A program made the position numbers and the translations under genes. The notes under the pieces were generated by a model. It did not search any database. It was not told the DNA's origin and was given only the letters and a program-made list of their open reading frames with translations. A DNA stretch of 16,891 bases from an uncultured Oscillospiraceae bacterium (lineage in GTDB: Bacteria; Bacillota_A; Clostridia; Oscillospirales; Oscillospiraceae): NCBI GenBank assembly GCA_934589325.1, contig CAKTNU010000011.1, positions 1 to 16,891 of the forward strand. The letters run 5' to 3'. Below are positions 10,234-16,762 of this stretch, in pieces (positions within the stretch are counted from its first letter, which is position 1; every line of letters begins with the position of its first letter).

Positions 10234-11451
10234 ATGAAAAAATTTGTTGCACTTTTGATAATTATCTGCCTCGTCTTCGGCGCGGCGATAACCTACACCG
10301 GCTGCGGTGCGAACGATGCCGAGCCCGCGGTCACTCCGGAGCCCTCCGTGGAACCGAGCGAGGATGTTTCCGCGGCCGATACAGCTTCCGTGCCTCAGCT
10401 TGATTTTGAGGCGCTGCGCGCAAGCCATGATGCGGACGAGGTCGTCATGACCATCGACGGCGAGGATGTGACCTGGGAGGAGTATTTCTACTGGCTCTAC
10501 TACTCCGGCGTTCAGGTCAACAACTATATAAACCAGATGGCCAGCTATATGGCCGCCTACGGCATGGACATTTCTTGGGACGACGCGGCGGATGACACCG
10601 GCGTCAGCTTCAAGGACTATGTCGTACAGCTTGCGGAGGAGAATATCCGCCAGATACGCAGCATCAAGAAATTTGCATCTGAGAATGGCGTGACCCTCAC
10701 GAGCGATAACCTCAAGGCCATCGAGGAGCAGCGCAAGACCGATATGGAAAATATCTGCGGCAGCGAGGTCAGCGACGAGGAGTTTGCCGCGAAGCTGATG
10801 GAGGCGTACTATCTGCCCGAAAAGGTCTACAATGACATGAACGAGATAAACTATCTCTACCAGAACTGCTTTGCCAAGCTCTACGGCGAGAACGGAGAGC
10901 TTGCGGACGATGCGCTTGCCGAGAAATATCTTGAGGATAACGGTTACCTCAACGCAACTCATATCCTGCTCATGACCATCGATCCTAGCACCGGCGAGGC
11001 CCTGGATGACACGGTCGTTGCCGAAAAGCAGGCGAAGGCTGCTGAGCTTGCAGCCGAGCTTGCCGCGATAAAGGATGTGGAGGAGCTCAAGACTCGTTTT
11101 GCCGAGCTTAAGCAGGAGTACTGCGAGGATACCGGCAAGGAAGCCTATCCTGACGGATACGTCTTTACGCCCGGCACCATGGTAACCGAATTTGAGGACA
11201 CAGTCAAGGCGCTTAACGATTACGAGGTCTCCGAGCCCGTACTGAGCCGCTACGGGTATCATATTATCATGCGTCTGCCGGTCACGGTCGATACAGTGCT
11301 AAAGACCTCCGACGCGGGGACTGAGCTGACGGCACGCGCACTTGCTGCAAATCAGGAGTACGGCGAGAAGCTGGATGCCTGCTATGATGATATGGAAGTC
11401 GTTTTCAACGGCGATTTCGAGAATTTCAGCATCGAGGCATTTATAAAGTAA
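10234..11451 (+). CDS. Parvulin-type peptidyl-prolyl isomerase lipoprotein (PrsA/SurA-like foldase)
   Basis: A predicted extracytoplasmic foldase of 405 residues, anchored to the outer face of the membrane, that would help exported proteins fold. A basic MKK start and hydrophobic stretch lead to Cys24 in YTGCGAND, a probable lipidation site, though Tyr at -3 is unusual for a lipobox. An acidic Pro/Ser/Glu linker (about 25-55) follows. Residues about 60-235 form the helical SurA_N/PrsA-like arm (QLAEENIRQIRSIKKFA). The PpiC domain spans about 240-350: it starts at NATHILLM and ends with LSRYGYHIIMRLP, both hallmarks of parvulins. AAAGGA (10219-10224) lies 9 nt before the ATG. PrsA is a reasonable functional analogue, but orthology is not shown. 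Confidence 0.88.
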   Translation: MKKFVALLIIICLVFGAAITYTGCGANDAEPAVTPEPSVEPSEDVSAADTASVPQLDFEALRASHDADEVVMTIDGEDVTWEEYFYWLYYSGVQVNNYINQMASYMAAYGMDISWDDAADDTGVSFKDYVVQLAEENIRQIRSIKKFASENGVTLTSDNLKAIEEQRKTDMENICGSEVSDEEFAAKLMEAYYLPEKVYNDMNEINYLYQNCFAKLYGENGELADDALAEKYLEDNGYLNATHILLMTIDPSTGEALDDTVVAEKQAKAAELAAELAAIKDVEELKTRFAELKQEYCEDTGKEAYPDGYVFTPGTMVTEFEDTVKALNDYEVSEPVLSRYGYHIIMRLPVTVDTVLKTSDAGTELTARALAANQEYGEKLDACYDDMEVVFNGDFENFSIEAFIK

Positions 11452-11452
11452 C

Positions 11453-11458
11453 AGGGGG
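11453..11458 (+). promoter_or_regulatory. Ribosome-binding site AGGGGG of glyA
   Basis: AGGGGG begins 2 nt after the foldase stop. An 8-nt spacer puts the ATA codon at 11467 exactly where a start codon is expected. No ATG, GTG or TTG occurs in the glyA frame at this distance. Confidence 0.6.
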
Positions 11459-11466
11459 CGTTTGAG

Positions 11467-12690
11467 ATAGAATCCATAGTCTTTCAGCTTATAGATAAGG
11501 AAAAGGAGCGGCAGGAAAAAAATATTGAACTTATCGCCAGCGAGAATTTCGTCAGCGACAATATTCTGCGCGCTCTTGGCTCCTGCCTTACCAATAAATA
11601 CAGCGAGGGATACCCCGCCCAGCGTGAGGACGAGGGCAGAAAGGGCAGATATTACGGCGGCTGCGAATATGTAGACCAGATAGAGGAATACTGCTGCCAC
11701 AAATGGCGTGAGGTGTTCGGCACCGATTACCATGTTAATGTCCAGCCGCACAGCGGTTCGCAGGCGAACATGGCGGCTTACCTGAGCGTGATAAAGCCCG
11801 GCGACACGATACTTGCGATGAATCTGAATAACGGCGGCCACCTGACGCACGGCTCATCGGTGAATTTCAGCGGCAGACTCTTCAACACCGTGTTCTACGA
11901 TGTTGATGATAACGGCTTCCTGAATTACGACGATATCGCGGAGAAAATACGTGAGCATCGCCCTGCTTTGGTGCTGGCCGGTGCGAGCGCGTACTCCCGC
12001 ATTATCGACTTTGACCGGATATATAAGATCATCTGTGACACGGCCGAAGAAGTAAAGCAGGAGCAGGGCTATGACGGCTGGGAACTCGGGCGGCCGTACT
12101 TTATGGTGGATATGGCGCATATCGCAGGGCTTATTGCGGCCGGAGTGCATCCGACGCCGTTCGGCCGCGCCGATATAATAACGACGACAACTCACAAAAC
12201 GCTTCGCGGCCCGCGGGGTGGAATGATCTTCTGCACGCAGCCGCTTGCAAAGCAGGTGGACGGCTCGGTGTTCCCTGGGACGCAGGGCGGAGCTCTGCAG
12301 CATGTCGTTGCGGCCAAGGCGATAGCCGCGGAGGAAGCCTGTACGGAGGAGTACAGGGAGTATATCCGCAGCGTGGTGAAAAACTGCAGGGCAATGTGCG
12401 AGGAGTTCATAAAAATGGGCTACGATGTTGTTACCGGCGGAACGGAAAATCATCTGTTCCTGCTGGATCTGTCGCGCACGCATCCGGCGCTGACCGGAAA
12501 GGCAGTTCAGGACGAGCTTGACCGGCACGGAATAACCCTGAACAAGAACTGCGTGCCGAACGAAAAGCGCAGTCCCGTGCAGACCAGCGGTGTGCGCATC
12601 GGAACTGCGGCGGAGACCACCAAGGGCAAAACTGCCGAAGATTTTGTTGAGATAGCACATGAGATCGACAGGATAATTTCCGCGATGTAA
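11467..12690 (+). CDS. glyA: Serine hydroxymethyltransferase, apparent AUA start
   Basis: PLP enzyme converting serine and tetrahydrofolate to glycine and methylene-tetrahydrofolate, the main one-carbon source. The reading frame is open from 11452, right after the foldase stop, and homology begins by ELIASENF (about residues 23-30), but the first ATG/GTG/TTG codon is GTG at 11713, which would remove about 82 residues including SENF, TNKYSEGYP and RYYGGCEYVD. ATA at 11467 lies 8 nt after AGGGGG and gives a 407-residue protein, near the family length of about 415; it may be a true AUA start or an ATG misread. Active-site motifs are complete: PHSGSQAN, VDMAHIAGLIAAG, TTTTHKT with PLP Lys244, GPRGG, and TSGVRIGT. 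Compared with E. coli GlyA (from memory) it has two insertions (11617-11646 and 12046-12096) and a shorter C-terminus. Confidence 0.9.
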   Translation: MESIVFQLIDKEKERQEKNIELIASENFVSDNILRALGSCLTNKYSEGYPAQREDEGRKGRYYGGCEYVDQIEEYCCHKWREVFGTDYHVNVQPHSGSQANMAAYLSVIKPGDTILAMNLNNGGHLTHGSSVNFSGRLFNTVFYDVDDNGFLNYDDIAEKIREHRPALVLAGASAYSRIIDFDRIYKIICDTAEEVKQEQGYDGWELGRPYFMVDMAHIAGLIAAGVHPTPFGRADIITTTTHKTLRGPRGGMIFCTQPLAKQVDGSVFPGTQGGALQHVVAAKAIAAEEACTEEYREYIRSVVKNCRAMCEEFIKMGYDVVTGGTENHLFLLDLSRTHPALTGKAVQDELDRHGITLNKNCVPNEKRSPVQTSGVRIGTAAETTKGKTAEDFVEIAHEIDRIISAM

Positions 12691-12703
12691 GATATATTGA
12701 GCC

Positions 12704-12736
12704 AAAAACAGAACGGCTGCAGCCGTTCTGTTTTTT
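12704..12736. terminator. Bidirectional intrinsic terminator between glyA and the germination operon
   Basis: AAAAA (12704-12708), a fully self-complementary 22-nt core (12709-12730, arms CAGAACGGC / GCCGTTCTG around a TGCA centre), then TTTTTT (12731-12736). The A-tract on one side and the T-tract on the other give a U-tail on both strands. It lies between the convergent ends of glyA (12690) and the GerB gene (12753). Confidence 0.93.
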
Positions 12737-12752
12737 ATACATATGGCAGGGA

Positions 12753-13889
12753 CTATAATTTTTTTCGCAGTCTCCCAACTGCATAGATCATCGGAACGAT
12801 GGCGAAGCTGACGCTTAAATTTATTATAGGTATTATTCGTTCCGACCAGCGTGTCATAGATGGTGAGTCAGGGGCAATGAATATCGCGGCCGTGATGCTC
12901 ACTGCACCGCAGACAGGGATGAGCCAGCGTCCGCGGCTCAGATCCGTTCGGCGTTCTCCGCGGTACGCGGGTTTCTCGCCGAGGACGAGGCGCAGGCAGT
13001 ACTGCGCACAGTACAGCAGCGCGGAGACAAGCAAAAAGTCCGGAAACAGCCACAGTGAGACGATGAGCGCTTCGAGCCGCTCCAGAGCATTGAAGAATAC
13101 AAGGTTCCGGACCAGCGTAAAAAAAGGAAAGGTCAGCAGTCCGGTAAGCTCCGCACCGAAACGGCCGATGACTGTGATATTCAGAAGCAGAAATATCGTC
13201 AGCATCGGGATGAGCCACAATGCATAGCTTTTGAACCTTTTGGGCCTGTATTCACACTCGCTCTCCAAAAAGCACGAGAAAAACAATACCACGCCTGCCG
13301 CGTTTATTACTGGCAGAGCCGACAACAGAGCGGGTACTGCGTCGCGTGAGGTCACGGGGACGAGATTGCGGTGATCCAATGATGTCAAGGCGAAGAGCAT
13401 GAACAGGGCGAGAGTACCGAGGACAACGGGCTGCACCAGCTTTGCAAAGCGCACGAGAGACCGGGCAGAGCCGAGAGCTGCGATCACCGAGATCAGGCCG
13501 GTCAGGACCGAGAACACGGTCGGGGAACTGTCCGGGTATATCATGGTCACCATTCGTTCCGCGCCGGAGCGAAGGATAAAGCCCGCGTACAGCAGCATCC
13601 ATAGCGTAAGGAGGACCAGCGCCGTCTGCCCGCATCTGTCTCCGAGGGAGCGGATAATGAGCTCCGCCATACCTTCTCCGCTTTTCCTACGCGACATAAA
13701 GCGGCTCAAAAGAAGCACATAGCCAAGCAGCGGCAGCGCTGCCAATGGAGCCGCAAGCCATGCGGCCCGCCCGCCAAGACTTGCCGTGAGTGACGGCACC
13801 AGCCGCAGTGCCGGAACGAGCAGTGTTACCGAACAGAGAGCGATGAGCTGATTGCGGTTGAATTTATAGTTATTATAAATTTCTCTCAC
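12753..13889 (-). CDS. GerB-type spore germination permease (GerAB/GerKB family)
   Basis: Integral membrane subunit of a nutrient germinant receptor, related to APC-superfamily amino acid transporters; in known receptors this subunit binds the germinant in the spore inner membrane. It has 378 residues with about ten hydrophobic segments from residue 14 to 370, an N-terminus MREIYNNYKFNRNQLIAL like that of the family, and the conserved PFFTLVRN followed by ERLEALIVSLW. It is last in the A-C-B operon, one base after the GerC stop. The GTG at 13889 is the first canonical start, but the best Shine-Dalgarno (GAGGTG, minus strand 13892 to 13887) overlaps it; an ATT at 13880-13878 lies 6 nt beyond that site. 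No Met is found in the next 60 residues. Confidence 0.9.
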   Translation of the reverse strand: MREIYNNYKFNRNQLIALCSVTLLVPALRLVPSLTASLGGRAAWLAAPLAALPLLGYVLLLSRFMSRRKSGEGMAELIIRSLGDRCGQTALVLLTLWMLLYAGFILRSGAERMVTMIYPDSSPTVFSVLTGLISVIAALGSARSLVRFAKLVQPVVLGTLALFMLFALTSLDHRNLVPVTSRDAVPALLSALPVINAAGVVLFFSCFLESECEYRPKRFKSYALWLIPMLTIFLLLNITVIGRFGAELTGLLTFPFFTLVRNLVFFNALERLEALIVSLWLFPDFLLVSALLYCAQYCLRLVLGEKPAYRGERRTDLSRGRWLIPVCGAVSITAAIFIAPDSPSMTRWSERIIPIINLSVSFAIVPMIYAVGRLRKKL

Positions 13890-13890
13890 C

Positions 13891-15024
13891 TCATCCGTTG
13901 CTGATGTTGTTCGTGTGGCTTATGCGGCTCGATGCATCTATGCGTATATCGAGCGCGGGGAATATAGCCGGGAAGGTATCGTCAAGCGCGTAGTATTTCC
14001 GGGGCGAATCAAGCTCAGCGATATAGTTCAGCCCGAGAAAATCGGCGTTCAGCTGCTGCGATAGATCGAGGACGCCGCGTATGAGCTCCTCAACACGCTT
14101 ATCCAGCGCCATACGAAGCTTTTCGTCCTGCTCCGGATCGGAAAGCTCAAGCGGGCGGTCACTTTCGGCTATAGAAGCGCTTATCTCCACAGCGACATCA
14201 AAGCCTGTGAGCTTTTCCCCGGCCCAGTGCGGACTGATGCTGCTGCGGCAGTGATTCAGTTCGAGCGTTACGGCGTCACCGTCCGGACCGTCTATTGTCA
14301 GCTCCGAGATACCCATGCTGCCGAGCAGCATGCCGACGGCAGGAGAGATGTCCTGCCCGATGTAGCCGCAAAGCCGCCCGTCCTTGATTATCGCGTAGCC
14401 GTCGGCAATGACGGTGAGGATATCCTCATCCCCCGAGCTTTCGGCCGATGGTTCGCATTTCAGTGCGCAGGCCAGCGCAGCACCGCTGCGTTCAAGTGAG
14501 AGAAAGATGTCTGCGGTCGAGAATACACGGCTGTCGCCGCTGACGCTGAGGCGTGCCTGCTCAGTCTGCAGGATCTCCGAAATGCAGCGGGAATCGCTGC
14601 CGGTGCCGGTCACGGCCTGTTCTGCCGTGCCGCCGTTGACGATATAGAGCGGAATATCGATGCGCAGTTCGGGCGAACGGCAGAAAAAAGCGATGTAGTC
14701 GTCCACGCTGACCCGTGCCGCGTCTTCGCCAAGCAGGATGTGCTCAACATGCGGGTAGAATATATCCTCCTGCGAGGAGTAATTTCTTATGCGCTCCATA
14801 GCATCGGTTATCGAGCCTCCGCTTGCGGACATTCTGATAGGCGCACCGTCGTCGTTGGCAGAGGAGGCGAGAGAAAAGCGCGTACCGCCGTCATCACGAT
14901 CAAAGCCGACAGTGCGCACGACGAGCAGGTTCTCTATCTCGCGATAGTTGGAGTATATCGAGTTGCAGCCGCCGAGCCATGGCATGACGGTGAAGCACAG
15001 AAGAAAAGCTATGGCCTTTTTCAT
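13891..15024 (-). CDS. GerC-type germinant receptor lipoprotein (GerAC/GerKC family)
   Basis: Lipoprotein subunit of the germinant receptor, 377 residues. The signal peptide MKKAIAFLLCFTVMPWLGGC has a clear lipobox LGGC, with Cys20 to be lipidated and held at the outer face of the inner spore membrane. The region after it (YSNYREIENLLVVRTVGFDR) matches the start of the family's first domain, where the protein normally begins with E(I/L)xxLxxVxxxGxD. The C-terminal domain ends with the helical DKRVEELIRGVLDLSQQLNADFLGL segment typical of GerAC. The start is very well supported: AGGAGGA (minus strand, 15038 to 15032) lies 7 nt before the ATG, which overlaps the GerA stop as ATGA. Second gene of the operon. 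Confidence 0.93.
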   Translation of the reverse strand: MKKAIAFLLCFTVMPWLGGCNSIYSNYREIENLLVVRTVGFDRDDGGTRFSLASSANDDGAPIRMSASGGSITDAMERIRNYSSQEDIFYPHVEHILLGEDAARVSVDDYIAFFCRSPELRIDIPLYIVNGGTAEQAVTGTGSDSRCISEILQTEQARLSVSGDSRVFSTADIFLSLERSGAALACALKCEPSAESSGDEDILTVIADGYAIIKDGRLCGYIGQDISPAVGMLLGSMGISELTIDGPDGDAVTLELNHCRSSISPHWAGEKLTGFDVAVEISASIAESDRPLELSDPEQDEKLRMALDKRVEELIRGVLDLSQQLNADFLGLNYIAELDSPRKYYALDDTFPAIFPALDIRIDASSRISHTNNISNG

Positions 15025-16532
15025 GACTGCTTCCTCCTGTCCTGCGGCCGAAGCTCCGGGTCACGGAATTTTTCGGCTCGCTTCGGAATACGCAGCAGGG
15101 TGCGCAGAAGTCCGTGCGGTCTGCCGTCGGTGACGGGAGAGCTGTAATCGCGGCCGAAGCTGTCCATGTCCGCGAGTGACAGGAGCAGCAGACATGACAG
15201 CAGACCTATCCCGAACAATCCCGCTGCGATAGCACCGATAAGCAGCGCGAAGCGGATCAGGCGCACAGCCGCGCCGAGATCCTGACTCGGCAGGGTATAG
15301 CAAGCGATCGCCGCCACAGCGACGACGATTATAGCAATAGGTGAGGCGACCTTGGCCTCGACCGCCGACTGACCGACGATGAGCGCACCGATTATCGACA
15401 CGGTATCACCGATCGGATTTGGCAGACGCAGGCCGGCCTCCTGAAGAAGCTCAAGCGCGATAAGCATACCGATGACCTCGAGCCCGGTCGAAAACGGTAC
15501 GTCCTGTTTTGCACTGATTATCGACAGCAGCAGCCGCGTTGGGATCATCTCTTGATGATACATTGCAACGGCGACGTATATTGCCGGAACATAGACGCTG
15601 ACAATGAGCGCGAGATAGCGCATGACGGAGAGCATGCTTGAAAACGCGAAGTGCATACTGCTGTCGCCGGTGACCTTCATAAATTCAGCGAAGCTGACAG
15701 GCACGACAAGTGCGATCGGGATGCCGTCGATAAGCAGTCCTACGCGCCCTTCGGATAAATACATGGCAAGGCGGTCCGGACGCTCTGTATGGATGAGCTG
15801 CGGCAGCGGAGAGGCGGGACAGTCCATCAGAGCCTCCTCAATGATGCCGGTTGCAAGAACACTGTCGACATCGATCGCCTTGAGGCGGCGTAGGATCTCA
15901 CAGGGAAGCGCAGGATCGGCTATACCGTCGAGGTACAGAAGCTCTATCTGCGTGTGAGACCTGCGGCCGAGCTCGGTTTTTACGGTCTTGAGATGCGGAT
16001 CACGGATACGGCGGCGCACGAGCGCAGTATTTGTACGCAGAGTTTCAACAAACGAGTCCTTACCGCCCTTGACCGATTTTTCCAGACTCGGCTCAGATAT
16101 ACCGCGGACGTTCTGACTTTTCACCTCGAAGCAAACTGCATCCGCACCGGGGATAATAAGTGCACAGAAGCCGCGGGTAATGTCAGAGACAACGTCTCCG
16201 ACAGTGCTGCGGCGCTTGGCATTTGAACTGAAGGCGAGGCCGTGCATGACGAGGTCGATACAGTCTGCAGGCGAGTCTGCGCGGCAGGCGCGGAGAAGGT
16301 CAGTAAGCGGGCGTATAACATCACCTGATATACCGCCGCCGTCGGTCAACCCGTCGAGCCAGCATAAGTTAAGGCAGAATTTTTCATCGAGGCCGAAATA
16401 AATATCACGTCTCTCAAAATCCGAGCAGTCGGAGAAAATGGACTCAATGGAGGAAATATTCAATTCAGAGAAATTTTCAGACTTGTATCCGGCATTGCGT
16501 TCGCCCGGGTCTGTTTTAAAAAAATCATACAT
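15021..16532 (-). CDS. GerA-type spore germination protein (GerAA/GerKA family)
   Basis: Large membrane subunit of the germinant receptor, first gene of the operon. From the ATG at 16532 it has 503 residues. The soluble N-terminal half carries the family motif SEPSLEKSVKGGKDSF followed by TLRTNTALVRRRI (about 146-176), then TERPDRLAMYLSEGRVGLLIDG (249-270). The C-terminal half has about five hydrophobic segments (305-326, 354-368, 378-394, 398-413, 427-453) including GDTVSIIGALIVGQSAVEAK, a GerA hallmark. The ATG is preferred over a TTG at 16562 (10 residues longer) because a GGGGAA site lies upstream of the ATG, though at a rather long 13 nt, while none precedes the TTG. No sigma-G promoter could be assigned with confidence. 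Confidence 0.94.
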   Translation of the reverse strand: MYDFFKTDPGERNAGYKSENFSELNISSIESIFSDCSDFERRDIYFGLDEKFCLNLCWLDGLTDGGGISGDVIRPLTDLLRACRADSPADCIDLVMHGLAFSSNAKRRSTVGDVVSDITRGFCALIIPGADAVCFEVKSQNVRGISEPSLEKSVKGGKDSFVETLRTNTALVRRRIRDPHLKTVKTELGRRSHTQIELLYLDGIADPALPCEILRRLKAIDVDSVLATGIIEEALMDCPASPLPQLIHTERPDRLAMYLSEGRVGLLIDGIPIALVVPVSFAEFMKVTGDSSMHFAFSSMLSVMRYLALIVSVYVPAIYVAVAMYHQEMIPTRLLLSIISAKQDVPFSTGLEVIGMLIALELLQEAGLRLPNPIGDTVSIIGALIVGQSAVEAKVASPIAIIVVAVAAIACYTLPSQDLGAAVRLIRFALLIGAIAAGLFGIGLLSCLLLLSLADMDSFGRDYSSPVTDGRPHGLLRTLLRIPKRAEKFRDPELRPQDRRKQS

Positions 16533-16587
16533 GTTGTGTATTATTCCCCGCAGGAGCCGCAATATTTAGATAAAATTAATTTCTCGG

Positions 16588-16614
16588 AAAAAAGTTAAAA
16601 AAATACGAAAAAAA
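16588..16614 (+). promoter_or_regulatory. Phased A-tracts, UP-element-like, upstream of the first rrn-type promoter
   Basis: Three A-tracts (16588-16593, 16597-16603, 16608-16614) are centred about 10-11 bp apart, ending 3 nt before the -35 at 16618. Helically phased A-tracts bend DNA, and A-rich DNA here contacts the RNA polymerase alpha subunit at strong promoters such as those of rRNA operons. Confidence 0.65.
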
Positions 16615-16617
16615 GTG

Positions 16618-16646
16618 TTGACTTTGGACGAAAACAGTGCTATATT
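16618..16646 (+). promoter_or_regulatory. Sigma-A promoter P1 of the probable rRNA operon
   Basis: -35 TTGACT (16618-16623), 17-nt spacer, -10 TATATT (16641-16646), with TGC directly before the -10 (extended -10). It points rightward. Predicted start near 16652-16653. Confidence 0.85.
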
Positions 16647-16649
16647 AAT

Positions 16650-16667
16650 CAAGCTGTCGCCGAGAGG
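16650..16667 (+). repeat. Initial-transcribed repeat, copy 1
   Basis: CAAGCTGTCGCCGAGAGG starts 3 nt after the P1 -10 box. It recurs with one base changed at 16745-16762, at the same distance from P2. The RNA can fold into UCGCC-GAGA-GGUGA (16657-16670), a 5-bp stem with a GNRA-type loop. Confidence 0.9.
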
Positions 16668-16712
16668 TGAGCAAGTGAAAACAAAAAACTTCTGGGAAGA
16701 AGAAAAAAGTTC

Positions 16713-16741
16713 TTGACAAGCTCGCAACTCTGTGTTATAGT
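16713..16741 (+). promoter_or_regulatory. Sigma-A promoter P2 of the probable rRNA operon
   Basis: -35 TTGACA (16713-16718, consensus), 17-nt spacer, -10 TATAGT (16736-16741, 5/6), with TGT before the -10. It lies 95 bp after P1 in the same direction. Predicted start near G16748; a GTP start would fit growth-rate control of rRNA promoters in Bacillota, which is inference. Confidence 0.9.
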
Positions 16742-16744
16742 AAA

Positions 16745-16762
16745 CAAGCTGTCGCCGAAAGG
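16745..16762 (+). repeat. Initial-transcribed repeat, copy 2
   Basis: CAAGCTGTCGCCGAAAGG, 17 of 18 bases identical to 16650-16667. The RNA can fold as GCC-GAAA-GGC (16754-16763), again with a GNRA loop, and CTGT (16749-16752) can pair with ACAG (16768-16771) as an outer stem. Confidence 0.9.

Noticed and set aside
10210..11262. 350-codon minus-strand frame opposite the foldase gene
   Set aside because: The plus strand encodes a protein with a signal peptide and a parvulin domain; the opposite frame shows no motif and would remove the promoter and ribosome-binding site seen on the plus strand.
12799..15147. Plus-strand frames opposite the germination genes
   Set aside because: The minus-strand GerA, GerC and GerB proteins are complete, overlap in operon fashion and carry family motifs; the plus-strand frames have none.
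16533..16617. Possible sigma-G promoter for the germination operon
   Set aside because: The minus strand has only partial matches (for example CGTATTT to CATNHTA) without a convincing -35 at the right distance, so no site is called.
16682..16702. CTTCT / AGAAG hairpin with a T-run on the minus strand, terminator-like
   Set aside because: The stem is only 5 bp and AT-rich, and no minus-strand gene ends nearby; it lies between P1 and P2 and is more likely chance in A-rich DNA.
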